Source: Pseudomonas sp. ADAK13 (lineage in GTDB: Bacteria > Pseudomonadota > Gammaproteobacteria > Pseudomonadales > Pseudomonadaceae). Taken from it: a stretch of 64,000 nt of DNA. The DNA lies in contig NZ_CP052860.1 in assembly GCF_012935715.1 (NCBI RefSeq), positions 5,146,001 through 5,210,000 on the forward strand, written 5' to 3'. Below are positions 10,019 to 18,726 of the stretch, piece after piece. The notes beneath the pieces are model-generated. The model saw only the letters and a list, made by a program, of their open reading frames with translations, made no database searches and had not been told where the DNA came from. How positions within the stretch are numbered: the first letter of the stretch is position 1; each line of letters opens with the position of its first letter. The position numbers were made by a program, and so were the translations under genes.

Positions 10019-11437
10019 TCATCGGCCTTGATACTCGCCGCTTTGGCGCAGCTCTTCGGCGGTGTCGAGAATGCACTGGCGCAGGATCTCCACCACTTGA
10101 TCCACCTGGGCATGGGTGATGATCAACGGCGGCGACATCACATTCAGGTGACCGATGGGCCGTACCAGCAAGCCTTTGGCCTGGGCCCGCAGGTGGATTT
10201 TCTCGCCGATGTTCACCGCGTCCGGCAGCAGCGCCTTGGTGTGTTTGTCGGCGACAAACTCGATGCAGGCCATCAAACGCTGGCAACGCACGTCACCCAC
10301 CAGCGGCAGACTGGCCAGGGTTTGCAGGCGCTGTTCCAGGTACACGCCGACGTCTTCGACATGGGCCAGCAGGTTTTCCCGCTCGATGATCTCGATGTTC
10401 TTCAGCGCCGCCACGCAACTCACCGGATGGCCGCTGTAGGTGAAACCGTGGGTAAAGCAGCGGCCCTTGCCCGGCTCGCCGATCACTTGCCAGATGCGGT
10501 CCGAGAAAATACACGCGCCCAGGGGCAGGTAGCCGGAGGTCAGGCCCTTGGCGGTGGTGATGATGTCTGGCTGCATGTCGAACACCTCCTGGGAGGCGAA
10601 AAATTTTCCCAGCCGGCCGAAGGACGTCACTACTTCATCCGCCACGTAAAGCAGGTCATAACGTTGGCAGATTTCCCACATGCGCCGGTGGTAACCCTTC
10701 GGCGGAATGATCACGCCGCCCGAGCCCATGATCGGTTCGGCAAAGAACGCCGCCACCTTGTCGGCGCCAATCGTGAGGATCTTGTCTTCGAACTCATCCA
10801 CCAGGAAATCGAGAAATTGCGCCTCGCTCATGCCCGCAGGCGCCCGGTAGTAGTTGGGGCACGAAATGTGGTGGAACAGGTCGCTCATGAAATCGAATTC
10901 CGGCGCGCGGTCGGCGGCCTTGTTGCCGATGGACATCGTCAGGAACGTGGAGCCGTGGTACGCGCTGAACCGCGAGATGATGTGCTTCTTCTCGTGCTTG
11001 CCGCGACTGTTCTGATAGAACTGCACCAGGCGGTAGGCGGTATCGACCGCCGTGGACCCGCCGGTGGTCAGGAATACATGGTCAAGGTCGCCGGGGGCCA
11101 GGCTGGCAAGCTTGGCGCACAGTTCGATGGCGGTGACGTTGGCCATGTCGCAAAACGGGTTGGAGTACGCCAACTGGCGAACCTGATTGGCGATGGCGTC
11201 GGCCATTTCCTCGCGCCCCAGGCCGATATTCGTGCACCACATGCCACCGACCGCATCCAGGTAGCGGTTGCCGGCGGTGTCGTAGATGTAGGCGCCGTCG
11301 CCGGCCGCGATGTTCAGCGAGCCTTGTTCGCGGTGCTCGTCGAACATGTGGAAGCCGTGCATGTAATGGGCCTTGTCGGCGGCGTCCAGTTGGTCGTGGT
11401 CGAACTGGGCGAAAAAAGCAGGATTTGGCAGAGTCAT
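10019..11437 (-). CDS. class III PLP aminotransferase (omega-amine type)
   Basis: A cytoplasmic pyridoxal-phosphate transaminase of 472 residues. Family markers are the N-terminal YLDAVGGMWCTNIGLG, phosphate-binding GGSTAVD, VADEVVTSFGRLG, and TTAKGLTSGYLPLG with the Schiff-base lysine. The overall pattern resembles the putrescine/omega-amino-acid:pyruvate aminotransferases such as SpuC. The adjacent PotF-like binding protein supports a polyamine or related amine substrate, but the exact donor is inferred. The start at MTLPNP has a GAAGG site with 9-base spacing; the ORF extends five codons further upstream. A LuxR regulator follows. Confidence 0.9.
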   Translation of the reverse strand: MTLPNPAFFAQFDHDQLDAADKAHYMHGFHMFDEHREQGSLNIAAGDGAYIYDTAGNRYLDAVGGMWCTNIGLGREEMADAIANQVRQLAYSNPFCDMANVTAIELCAKLASLAPGDLDHVFLTTGGSTAVDTAYRLVQFYQNSRGKHEKKHIISRFSAYHGSTFLTMSIGNKAADRAPEFDFMSDLFHHISCPNYYRAPAGMSEAQFLDFLVDEFEDKILTIGADKVAAFFAEPIMGSGGVIIPPKGYHRRMWEICQRYDLLYVADEVVTSFGRLGKFFASQEVFDMQPDIITTAKGLTSGYLPLGACIFSDRIWQVIGEPGKGRCFTHGFTYSGHPVSCVAALKNIEIIERENLLAHVEDVGVYLEQRLQTLASLPLVGDVRCQRLMACIEFVADKHTKALLPDAVNIGEKIHLRAQAKGLLVRPIGHLNVMSPPLIITHAQVDQVVEILRQCILDTAEELRQSGEYQGR

Positions 11438-11462
11438 GGCATTTACCTTCAATGGCTGGGTT

Positions 11463-12563
11463 TCACTTGCCGGTCTTCACGGCATTCCAGGTACGGGTGA
11501 TCAGGCGCACGGCGGCTTGGGACTGGCTTTTCTGGGTGAACAAGCGCTGCATCGTTGCCGCGTCCGGGTAGATGGCCGGGTTGTCGCGAATGTCTGCGTT
11601 GACCAGGGGCTTGGAGGCCAGGTTGCTGTTGGCGTAGTGAATGGTGTTGCTGACGCCGGCGATGACCTCGGGCTGCAGGAGGAACTCGATGAACTTGTGG
11701 GCATTTGCCACATGGGGTGCATCAGCCGGGATGTAGAAGTTATCGAACCAGATCAGCGAGCCTTCCTTGGGGATGAAGTAACCCAGGTTGACCTTGGCCC
11801 CGGCTTCCGCCGCCCGGGCCTGGGACGTGGCGTAATCGCCGGACCAGGTGGTGGCCATGCACAGCTCACCGTTGGCCAGGCCGTTGATAAAACCGCTGGA
11901 GTCGAATTTACGGATGTAGGGCCGTACGGCCATCAACACATCCTGGGCGGCCTTGAGGTCTTTGGGCGCCACGCTGTTGGGGTCCAGGCCGAGGTAGGTC
12001 AGGGCCAGCGGGATCATGTCGGTGGGAGAGTCGATGAAGGTGATGCCGCAGTCGGCGAAACGCGAAATGATCTTGGGGTCGAAGATCATCGCCAGGGAGC
12101 CGATGGGGGCGTCCGGCATGCGTTCCTTGATCTTGTCGATGTTGTAGGTCACGCCATTGCTGCCCCAGGTGTAGGGCGCGGAATAGGTCACGCCCGGGTC
12201 ATGGGTTTCCAGGCTTTTCAGCACTTGAGGGTCGAGGTTATTCCAGTCGGGTAGCAGCGCTTTGTTGAGGGGCTGGAACGCCTTGGCCTTGATCAGCAGC
12301 GGTACCAGTGACGCGTTGAGCACCACCAGGTCATAACCCGAGCGCCCGGAGAGCAATTTGCCCTGTACGGTTTCGTAGGAATCATAGGTGTCGTAGATCA
12401 CCTTGATGCCGGTGGCTTTTTCGAAGTCGGCGAGGGTGTGTTCCCCGATGTAATCGGCCCAGTTGTAGATGCGCAAGGTGTTGCCCGGGTCGTCAGCGGC
12501 CTGGCTGAGGGACGTTGATGCAAGCAAGACAGCGCTTAACAGGGCGATAACGGCTTTATGCAT
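11463..12563 (-). CDS. periplasmic polyamine-binding protein (PotF/SpuD-like)
   Basis: A substrate-binding protein of 366 residues for an ABC polyamine or amine importer. It has a signal peptide (MHKAVIALLSAVLLASTSLS, cut after QAA). The mature start LRIYNWADYIGEHTLADFEK is the PotD/PotF family signature, followed by VIYDTYDSYETVQGKLLSG and TWSGDYATSQARA. An AAGG site precedes the ATG. No permease or ATPase partner lies beside it, so it must work with a distant transporter or act as a sensor. The aminotransferase gene follows 25 bases downstream. Confidence 0.92.
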   Translation of the reverse strand: MHKAVIALLSAVLLASTSLSQAADDPGNTLRIYNWADYIGEHTLADFEKATGIKVIYDTYDSYETVQGKLLSGRSGYDLVVLNASLVPLLIKAKAFQPLNKALLPDWNNLDPQVLKSLETHDPGVTYSAPYTWGSNGVTYNIDKIKERMPDAPIGSLAMIFDPKIISRFADCGITFIDSPTDMIPLALTYLGLDPNSVAPKDLKAAQDVLMAVRPYIRKFDSSGFINGLANGELCMATTWSGDYATSQARAAEAGAKVNLGYFIPKEGSLIWFDNFYIPADAPHVANAHKFIEFLLQPEVIAGVSNTIHYANSNLASKPLVNADIRDNPAIYPDAATMQRLFTQKSQSQAAVRLITRTWNAVKTGK

Positions 12564-12666
12564 GGCGGACCCACCTTGAAGTTGTGCTTGTTGTCAGGCC
12601 GAGGGGCTGATTGCACTTTCAGGCAGGTAGCGGGTGGGCGCCATACCCCGTTCGGGTAGGAGGCCG

Positions 12667-13161
12667 TCAGGGCAAGACGATGTAGTCGTTTTGCGTGATG
12701 ATCGGGCGGTGTGCGCCGGGTTCCAGATGGATATAACGCCCGTCTACCAGGTCGACGGGCAGGCAATCGTCGATATCCAGCACGCCGTCGGTATGGGACT
12801 GCGTCCAGTGGCTGAGCATCTGCTGTTTACCCTGTGCTGCAGCTTCCTTGGCCGTGCGGGCAACCACCAGCAGGTAGTGGTGGGCTTCGCCAAAGCTATT
12901 GGCTTCATAACCGCCCAGGTTGATGAAGTACAGGCGCGGTGCCCCGGCGTTAGGCGCCAGGTGGCTGAGCTGGACTTTCCAGCCGTCAATCCCGTCGACC
13001 GTCATCCAGGAATCGATATGCACACCTTTCTGGCTGCCGAACCAGCCATCGCGCAGTTGCGGATAGGCGGCTTCCAGGGTGTCGGCAACGGCAAACACTA
13101 CGTCGTGCACTTCGATTTTCGCCCGGGGATGCTTGCCCCCGAGCATGACCACAAACAGCAT
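12667..13161 (-). CDS. DUF1543 domain protein
   Basis: A soluble protein of 164 residues with no signal peptide. It begins MLFVVMLGGKHPRAKIEVHD and contains paired similar segments (HDVVFAVADTLEAAYPQLRD and YLLVVARTAKEAAAQGKQQM), as expected of the duplicated DUF1543 fold. Function is unknown. AAAGGA lies ahead of the ATG. It is separated from the downstream potF-like gene by about 100 bases and diverges from the aldo/keto reductase gene. Confidence 0.82.
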   Translation of the reverse strand: MLFVVMLGGKHPRAKIEVHDVVFAVADTLEAAYPQLRDGWFGSQKGVHIDSWMTVDGIDGWKVQLSHLAPNAGAPRLYFINLGGYEANSFGEAHHYLLVVARTAKEAAAQGKQQMLSHWTQSHTDGVLDIDDCLPVDLVDGRYIHLEPGAHRPIITQNDYIVLP

Positions 13162-13269
13162 TGCACGTCCTTTCTAAGGCTAGGATGGAAAGTGCCACCA
13201 TCCTTCGATTGAACCCTTTTGTCCAGTCAGTGCCACACTGTTAATTCGCGAATTCATCAGGAGGTTGTC

Positions 13270-14091
13270 ATGCGTACCATTGATCTGGCCGGCGTTCCCG
13301 TCCCTGTCATCGGCCAGGGGACCTGGCGCATGGGCGAAAATCCCGACCAACGCAGCGCAGAGGTATCCGCGTTGCAACTGGGCATTGATGAGGGCATGAC
13401 CCTGATCGATACCGCTGAAATGTACGGCGAAGGCGGCGCCGAAGAAGTCGTCGGCGAGGCGATTCGCGGCAGGCGCGACCAGGTCGTCCTGGTCAGCAAG
13501 GTGTACCCGCACAATGCCAGCCGCAAAGGTGTTCCGCAGGCCTGCGAGGCCAGTCTCCAGCGCCTGGGCACCGACTACATCGATCTGTATCTGCTGCATT
13601 GGCGTGGGCAGTATCCCCTTGAAGAAACGGTGGAAGCCTTCGAGCGCTTGCGTGAGGCCGGCAAGATCGGTCGGTGGGGCGTGTCCAACTTTGATGTGGC
13701 CGACCTGCAGGAACTGGCGTCCCCGGCCTGTGCCACCAATCAGGTGCTCTACAACATCGAAGAGCGCGGTATCGAATTCGACCTGCTGCCCTGGTGGCAG
13801 CAACACAATTTGCCCTTGATGGCCTACTGTCCCATCGCCCAGGGTGGCGAGCTGTTGGCCAGCCCGACCCTCAAACAAATTGCCCGTCGCCACGAGGTCA
13901 CACCCGCCCAGGTTTCCCTGGCTTGGGTCTTGCGCCAGGACGGTGTGATCGCGATTCCCAAGGCTGTGACGCCCGAGCATGTGCGGCTCAATGCTGCGGC
14001 GGCAAAGCTTGTGCTGGATGAGCACGACCTGGACGCGATTGACCGGGTTTTCGGTGCGCCCAAACGCAAGCATCCGTTGGCGATGGTCTAG
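13270..14091 (+). CDS. aldo/keto reductase
   Basis: An NADPH-dependent oxidoreductase of 273 residues. The AKR barrel and tetrad are visible: aspartate and tyrosine in LIDTAEMYGEGGAEEVVGEA, lysine in VLVSKVYPHNA and histidine in IDLYLLHWRG. The cofactor-binding end shows VIAIPKAVTPEHVRLNAAA. Start ATG 13270 is preceded by a perfect AGGAGG site. It is a single-gene unit, divergent from the DUF1543 gene, with a strong terminator after the stop. The physiological carbonyl substrate is unknown. Confidence 0.93.
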   Translation: MRTIDLAGVPVPVIGQGTWRMGENPDQRSAEVSALQLGIDEGMTLIDTAEMYGEGGAEEVVGEAIRGRRDQVVLVSKVYPHNASRKGVPQACEASLQRLGTDYIDLYLLHWRGQYPLEETVEAFERLREAGKIGRWGVSNFDVADLQELASPACATNQVLYNIEERGIEFDLLPWWQQHNLPLMAYCPIAQGGELLASPTLKQIARRHEVTPAQVSLAWVLRQDGVIAIPKAVTPEHVRLNAAAAKLVLDEHDLDAIDRVFGAPKRKHPLAMV

Positions 14092-14097
14092 TGCCCG

Positions 14098-14136
14098 ACA
14101 GAAACGGCGCCGTCCATGGCGTTGCCGTTTCTGTTT
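14098..14136 (+). terminator. intrinsic terminator between convergent AKR and hcp genes
   Basis: Stem ACAGAAACGGC pairs with GCCGTTTCTGT across a 15-base loop, followed by TTT. It lies 7 bases after the reductase stop and 11 bases before the hcp stop and can serve both strands. Confidence 0.8.
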
Positions 14137-14146
14137 CGGGTTGTGC

Positions 14147-14662
14147 TTAGCCAGCTACCGGGCTGCGCCAATCATCAGAGCCCGAGGTGCCGGACACTTC
14201 GTGGGTCCAGACGATTTTCCGGTAAGTGAAATACACATCCTCCAGGTGCGTGAAGTGCGCGTTGTTCGGGTCCTGGCAGTTAGGCATCCGTGACTGGATG
14301 TCTACCAGGATCGCGTCCTCCAACTCGATGGTGAAGTAGTGCTCCTGCGTGCCGGCTGAAGAGGTGCGGTACCACTCAAGGCGGCACTTGACCATTTCCC
14401 CGGAGGTCAGGGCGCTGAACAGCAGCGGCGAAGACTTATCGAACACCTTGCTGATCATCAGGGGTTTGTGCACGCGCTGACCGGTCGGCTGGCCGGATTG
14501 CGGGTCTCGGGGAATGATCACCTGATGCTGGAATGCTTCCACCAGGATCTGGTCTTCGTGGCCTTCCTGATAAATGTTGCCGACCGAGTCCTGGGTGAAT
14601 GTGCCTGCCGTGATCAAGCCTTGCTTGGTGCCGGTGATGGAGAGATACGCGGGTGTTGGCAT
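14147..14662 (-). CDS. hcp: T6SS inner-tube protein Hcp
   Basis: The 171-residue ring-forming Hcp that stacks into the type VI tail tube and is secreted. The sequence (MPTPAYLSITGTKQGLITAG, NIYQEGHEDQILVEAFQHQV, SGTSGSDDWRSPVAG) closely matches the 172-residue H2-type Hcp proteins of P. aeruginosa (HcpA/B/C). It is transcribed away from tssA across a 465-base gap that carries sigma-54-type promoters. The AAGGAAAACC stretch before the ATG serves as ribosome site. Confidence 0.96.
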   Translation of the reverse strand: MPTPAYLSITGTKQGLITAGTFTQDSVGNIYQEGHEDQILVEAFQHQVIIPRDPQSGQPTGQRVHKPLMISKVFDKSSPLLFSALTSGEMVKCRLEWYRTSSAGTQEHYFTIELEDAILVDIQSRMPNCQDPNNAHFTHLEDVYFTYRKIVWTHEVSGTSGSDDWRSPVAG

Positions 14663-14731
14663 GACGGTTTTCCTTGCCTGATAAATGAGGTCGCCCCAGC
14701 CGACTGATTTGCCGGCTGGGTAATGCTCGAT

Positions 14732-14747
14732 ATCAAGAAGCGTGCCG
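14732..14747 (-). promoter_or_regulatory. candidate sigma-54 promoter of hcp
   Basis: On the minus strand it reads CGGCACGCTTCTTGAT. The -24 GG and the -12 TTG are in register, but the conserved C of the -12 GC is A. It lies 70 bases before the hcp start codon. Confidence 0.45.
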
Positions 14748-14846
14748 GAAAGTTAAGGAGGTAATGAAAACAGGGAGTTAAGATTTTATCGGGTCTTGTT
14801 TCGACGGAGAGTGCTGATTTGTAGCTGGCTTTAATTGTATTTATTT

Positions 14847-14860
14847 GCGCATAGGTGCGC
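14847..14860. promoter_or_regulatory. inverted repeat GCGCA-N4-TGCGC (candidate activator site)
   Basis: A perfect 5-base inverted repeat located between the two candidate sigma-54 promoters, about 147 bases upstream of the tssA -24 box and 107 from the hcp one. A related repeat lies at 14937-14952. Confidence 0.42.
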
Positions 14861-14936
14861 AGTTAGTTGCTCATGTCGATACGGGGTTCCGTACGGAGAG
14901 TCTGCTTGATTAATGGTGTTAGTTGTTGTTTTGGCT

Positions 14937-14952
14937 GCGCAAATTGTTGCGC
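14937..14952. promoter_or_regulatory. inverted repeat GCGCA-N6-TGCGC (candidate activator site)
   Basis: The arms GCGCA and TGCGC match the repeat at 14847-14860 with a spacer two bases longer. It is centred about 56 bases upstream of the tssA sigma-54 element. A shared enhancer for the Sfa-type activator is inferred. Confidence 0.42.
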
Positions 14953-15000
14953 GTCGTCGAATTATATATTTTCGTAGGAAATTCCTTAACCATCGTTTCG

Positions 15001-15016
15001 TGGCTTGAACATTGCT
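15001..15016 (+). promoter_or_regulatory. sigma-54 promoter of the T6SS operon
   Basis: The bases TGGCTTGAACATTGCT match the consensus with TGGC at -24 and a perfect TTGCT at -12 with correct spacing. It is 112 bases upstream of the tssA start. The operon encodes its own sigma-54 activator, and H2-type T6SS clusters are known to depend on RpoN. Confidence 0.78.
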
Positions 15017-15127
15017 TTTTGCACGGATAAGGTTCGTGCTCTTCCCGCCGGGAAGGCGAACTTTAAACAGTGTTCTGGTGTGCGTTTTAATTGCCATTAG
15101 TTCGCTGAATATATCCAGGGAAGTAAA

Positions 15128-16693
15128 GTGCGGCCAATGATGGTTTATTCAGACAGGCTTTCCGATTATTACCTCGAACTTGCGCAGGCACCCAACTCGA
15201 AAGCGAGTTTTGCGGGCGTCGATATGCGTTTTTCGACCGAGTATGAGGCACTAGAAACCGAGCTCGGCAAGGCGCATTCCCTTCACGGTAACAGTCAGCC
15301 TGACTGGCAGTGGGTGGTGGAAAAAAGTGAGGCCCTGTTACGTCATCAATCCAAGGACTTGCGGGTTGCCGTCTGGTTGATCTGGGCATTGCATGAGCGC
15401 GAGTCCTTCGCCGGCCTTCTCGCCGGCCTCGGATTGTTGCGCTACCTCTGTGAGCATCATTGGGCGGTCGTATATCCAGGCAAGCTGCGCACCCGCAGCG
15501 CCGCATTTGGCTGGCTGGTGCCGCGCCTTGGGCAGGTGCTTGCGCAAAATCTTTCGTTCAAGGACCAGCGCCCCCTGTTCCATTGCATGCTCGAACATCT
15601 GGTTCGGCTGGATGAACTATGGACCGAACATCTTTCTGAAGACGCGCCGCTGTTACTGCCGGTTCGCAGGCAGCTGTCGGACAGGCTGCAGCAGGTCACC
15701 GAGAGTGATCCCCTTCCAGGCGGCACGGCCGCGGTGATCGCCCAGATCAAGCAGGTGGCCACTCAGCTGCTGGCGCCCGAGCCGGTCGTGGATAACGAAA
15801 AGGACGCTCATAAGCTGCTGCGCACGCTGCAGGAGAGTGCCCGGTCTCTGTCGGCCTGGTGGCAGCGCCAGAATGCCACGGACCTGCGCGCGCTGCGCCT
15901 GAACCGAACCTTGACCTGGCTGACGATCACCAGCCTCCCGGATTGCAACAGCGAGCAGGTCACGCCTTTGCGAGGCCCTGCGCCGGACAAGCTCAAACGT
16001 TACCAGGAGCGCTTCGCCCAGGGGCAGCACGCCGACCTGTTGTTGGAGCTTGAGGCCAGCCTGGCGTGCGCACCTTTCTGGTTTGACGGTTTGTACCGGG
16101 TGTGGGAGTGCCTGCAGGCACTTCAGGCCGATCTGGCCATGACCGAGCTGGAAGTGCACTTCGCCCTGTTGCTCCAGCGACTGCCGGGGCTCCTGCAGCT
16201 GCGCTTCCACGATGGAACACCCTTTGCCGACTCCGTTACCCGAGGCTGGATCAACACCCAGGTTGCCCGCCATTTGCAAGCCACGGTGACCCCCAGGTCG
16301 GTGCCTGATGCCCTGGCAGCGCCCTGGGACAAAGCGTTGCACGACGTTATGCCCGTATTGCGCAAGGACGGGTTCAAGGCGGCTGTTCGGTCGCTCAAGC
16401 AAGGCATGCAAAGCGCTGCAGGTGAGCGTGCCCGTTTTCATTGGCGACTTGGCCTGGCCCGGTTGTGTGTCCTGGCGGGCAAGCATGACCTTGCCAAAGT
16501 CCAACTCGACCATCTGGACCACGAACTGCAGCAATCAGGCTTGCAGCGCTGGGAGCCCGAGCTGGCGGTTGAAGTGCTGCAACTCTTGTATGGCTGTTGT
16601 GATGTGTTGCCGCAAAGCCATTCCGTGCGTGAGCGCAAGGAAGAAGTCCATCGCAGGCTGTGCCACTTCGATCTTGAAGCGGTACTTGAATAG
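15128..16693 (+). CDS. tssA: T6SS assembly protein TssA (ImpA N-terminal domain)
   Basis: A cytoplasmic T6SS protein of 521 residues that organises baseplate and sheath assembly. The N-terminal ImpA_N region is recognisable (SLHGNSQPDWQWVVEKSEAL, then DLRVAVWLIWALHERESFAG, YLCEHHWAVVYPG). A long helical middle follows, and the C-terminal part (ARFHWRLGLARLCVLAGKHD, then HELQQSGLQRWEPELAVEVL) is typical of long TssA/HsiA2. It is the first gene of the operon. The GTG at 15128 has a good GGGAAG site; ATG codons at 15137 and 15140 are alternatives. Confidence 0.93.
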   Translation: MRPMMVYSDRLSDYYLELAQAPNSKASFAGVDMRFSTEYEALETELGKAHSLHGNSQPDWQWVVEKSEALLRHQSKDLRVAVWLIWALHERESFAGLLAGLGLLRYLCEHHWAVVYPGKLRTRSAAFGWLVPRLGQVLAQNLSFKDQRPLFHCMLEHLVRLDELWTEHLSEDAPLLLPVRRQLSDRLQQVTESDPLPGGTAAVIAQIKQVATQLLAPEPVVDNEKDAHKLLRTLQESARSLSAWWQRQNATDLRALRLNRTLTWLTITSLPDCNSEQVTPLRGPAPDKLKRYQERFAQGQHADLLLELEASLACAPFWFDGLYRVWECLQALQADLAMTELEVHFALLLQRLPGLLQLRFHDGTPFADSVTRGWINTQVARHLQATVTPRSVPDALAAPWDKALHDVMPVLRKDGFKAAVRSLKQGMQSAAGERARFHWRLGLARLCVLAGKHDLAKVQLDHLDHELQQSGLQRWEPELAVEVLQLLYGCCDVLPQSHSVRERKEEVHRRLCHFDLEAVLE

Positions 16694-16725
16694 GCTTTCG
16701 AGCCACCCGAAAAAGGAGAAACACC

Positions 16726-17223
16726 ATGGCGAAAGAAGGTTCGGTAGCCCCCAAGGAACGCATCAATATCACGTTCAAACCCGCCGTCGGCACCGCGCAG
16801 GAAGAGGTCGAGCTGCCGTTGAAACTGCTGGTGCTCGGCGACTTCACCCAGCGTGAAGACCTGCGCAAGCTCGAAGATCGCAAGCCCATCGGTATCGACA
16901 AGAACAGCTTTGACGAAGTGCTGGCCAAGCAAGCCTTGAGCCTGACGTTAAACGTTGCCAATCGGCTCCAGGACGCTGCCGAATCTGATGAGTTGGCGAT
17001 CCAGGTCAGGATCAATGCGATGAAGGACTTCAACCCTGCACACCTGATTGAGCAAATTCCCGAGCTGAAAAAGCTCATGGAATTGCGTGATGCACTTGTT
17101 GCGCTCAAGGGACCGCTGGGCAACACCCCCAGCTTTCGAAAAGCCATTGAAGACGCCCTCGGCGATGACGAGTCCCGCACCCGGGTCTTGGCTGAACTGG
17201 GGCTGGACAGCTCCGCCGTATGA
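16726..17223 (+). CDS. tssB: T6SS contractile sheath small subunit TssB
   Basis: A 165-residue VipA-type protein that forms the contractile sheath together with TssC. Hallmarks are ERINITFKPAVGTAQEEVEL, the LPLKLLVLGDFTQR motif, and PIGIDKNSFDEVLAKQALSL. The C-terminal helix region (LIEQIPELKKLMELRDALVA) is as in HsiB proteins. AAGGAG precedes the ATG. It is followed after 27 bases by tssC. Confidence 0.96.
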   Translation: MAKEGSVAPKERINITFKPAVGTAQEEVELPLKLLVLGDFTQREDLRKLEDRKPIGIDKNSFDEVLAKQALSLTLNVANRLQDAAESDELAIQVRINAMKDFNPAHLIEQIPELKKLMELRDALVALKGPLGNTPSFRKAIEDALGDDESRTRVLAELGLDSSAV

Positions 17224-17250
17224 CTCTTTCAGTAAAAGGACACTGACGCC

Positions 17251-18726
17251 ATGACAACCCGCCAAAGCCCGCTGCACGCTCCCACAACAGATGAATACAG
17301 CATTCTCGACAACATCATTGCCCAAACCCGCCTCAGTGCCGACGACGAGGCCTATGGCATCGCGAAACGCGGGGTTTCGGCATTTATCGAGGAGCTGATC
17401 AAACCACAGAACAGGGGCGAGCCGGTCAAAAAGCGCCTGGTTGACCGGATGATCGCCGAGATAGACGCAAGGCTCAGCCAGCAAATGGATGAAATTCTTC
17501 ACCACCCGGAATTCCAGGCCTTGGAGTCATCCTGGCGCGGCCTGCAGTTGCTGGTTGACCGCACCAACTTCCGTGAAAACATCAAGATCGAATTGCTGAG
17601 CGTTTCCCGCCAGGACTTGCTGGATGACTTTGAGGACTCACCTGAGGTAACTCAGTCCGGGCTCTACAAGCATATCTACAGTGCCGAATACGGTCAGTTC
17701 GGCGGTCAGCCCGTAGGGGCAATCATCGCCAATTATTTCCTGTCGCCCAGTGCTCCCGACGTCAGGCTGATGCAGTACGTCTCCAGCGTGGCCTGCATGG
17801 CCCATGCACCGTTCATTGCGGCAGCTGGCCCGGGGTTCTTCGGCCTGGAGAGCTTCACCGGCCTGCCTGACCTCAAGGACCTGAAAGACCATTTCGAGGG
17901 GCCGCAGTTTGCCAAATGGCAGAGTTTTCGCCAGAGCGAAGATGCCCGTTACGTCGGTCTCACCGTACCGCGCTTTCTACTGCGTACGCCTTACGATCCC
18001 GTGGATTGCCCGGTCAAGACGTTCGCCTACCAGGAAAATGTGGTCAACAGCCACGAGCACTATCTGTGGGGCAACACCGCGTTTGCCTTTGCTACGCGCC
18101 TGACGGACAGCTTCGCCCGCTTTCGCTGGTGCCCGAACATTATCGGCCCGCAAAGTGGGGGCGCAGTGGAGGACTTGCCGCTGCACCACTTTCACAGCAT
18201 GGGCGAGATCGAAACCAAGATTCCTACCGAGGTGCTGGTATCCGACCGACGTGAATACGAATTGGCGCAAGAGGGTTTCATTGCCCTGACCATGCGCAAG
18301 GGCAGCGACAATGCGGCGTTCTTTTCTGCAAGCTCGGTGCAGAAGCCCAAGTCCTTTGGAATCAGTGCGGAGGGCAAGGTTGCCGAACTGAATTACCGGC
18401 TGGGCACCCAGTTGCCCTACATGATGATCGTCAATCGCCTGGCTCATTACCTCAAGGTTTTGCAGCGTGAGCAGCTGGGATCGTGGAAGGAACGTACCGA
18501 CCTGGAGCTGGAACTCAACAAGTGGATTCGCCAATACGTAGCTGACCAGGATAACCCCAGTGCCGAAGTGCGTGGACGGCGCCCGCTCAGGGCGGCGCGC
18601 ATTGTGGTCAGCGATGTTGACGGGGAGCCCGGCTGGTACCGCGTCAACCTGAGCGTTCGCCCGCATTTCAAGTACATGGGGGCGGACTTCACGTTGTCGC
18701 TCGTCGGCAAGCTCGATAAAGAATGA
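17251..18726 (+). CDS. tssC: T6SS contractile sheath large subunit TssC
   Basis: A VipB-type sheath protein of 491 residues, the usual length. Family signatures are PEFQALESSWRGLQLLVDRT, GVLVGDYEF-like YSAEYGQFGGQPVGAIIANY, AAGPGFFGLESFTGLPDLKD, and the C-terminal WYRVNLSVRPHFKYMGADFT with LSLVGKLDK. It assembles with TssB into the sheath around the Hcp tube in the cytoplasm. Its TGA overlaps the tssE start as ATGA. Confidence 0.97.
   Translation: MTTRQSPLHAPTTDEYSILDNIIAQTRLSADDEAYGIAKRGVSAFIEELIKPQNRGEPVKKRLVDRMIAEIDARLSQQMDEILHHPEFQALESSWRGLQLLVDRTNFRENIKIELLSVSRQDLLDDFEDSPEVTQSGLYKHIYSAEYGQFGGQPVGAIIANYFLSPSAPDVRLMQYVSSVACMAHAPFIAAAGPGFFGLESFTGLPDLKDLKDHFEGPQFAKWQSFRQSEDARYVGLTVPRFLLRTPYDPVDCPVKTFAYQENVVNSHEHYLWGNTAFAFATRLTDSFARFRWCPNIIGPQSGGAVEDLPLHHFHSMGEIETKIPTEVLVSDRREYELAQEGFIALTMRKGSDNAAFFSASSVQKPKSFGISAEGKVAELNYRLGTQLPYMMIVNRLAHYLKVLQREQLGSWKERTDLELELNKWIRQYVADQDNPSAEVRGRRPLRAARIVVSDVDGEPGWYRVNLSVRPHFKYMGADFTLSLVGKLDKE

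Noticed and set aside
9929..11500. 523-codon plus-strand frame over the aminotransferase
   Set aside because: No recognisable domains; shadow of a well-supported PLP enzyme.
15061..15082. Second possible sigma-54 element before tssA (TGGTGTGCG...TTGC)
   Set aside because: The gap between GG and GC is three bases too long.
14831..15097. 88-codon minus-strand frame between hcp and tssA
   Set aside because: Basic, low-complexity sequence with no ribosome site; it overlaps the sigma-54 element and both inverted repeats, so a regulatory region is the better reading.
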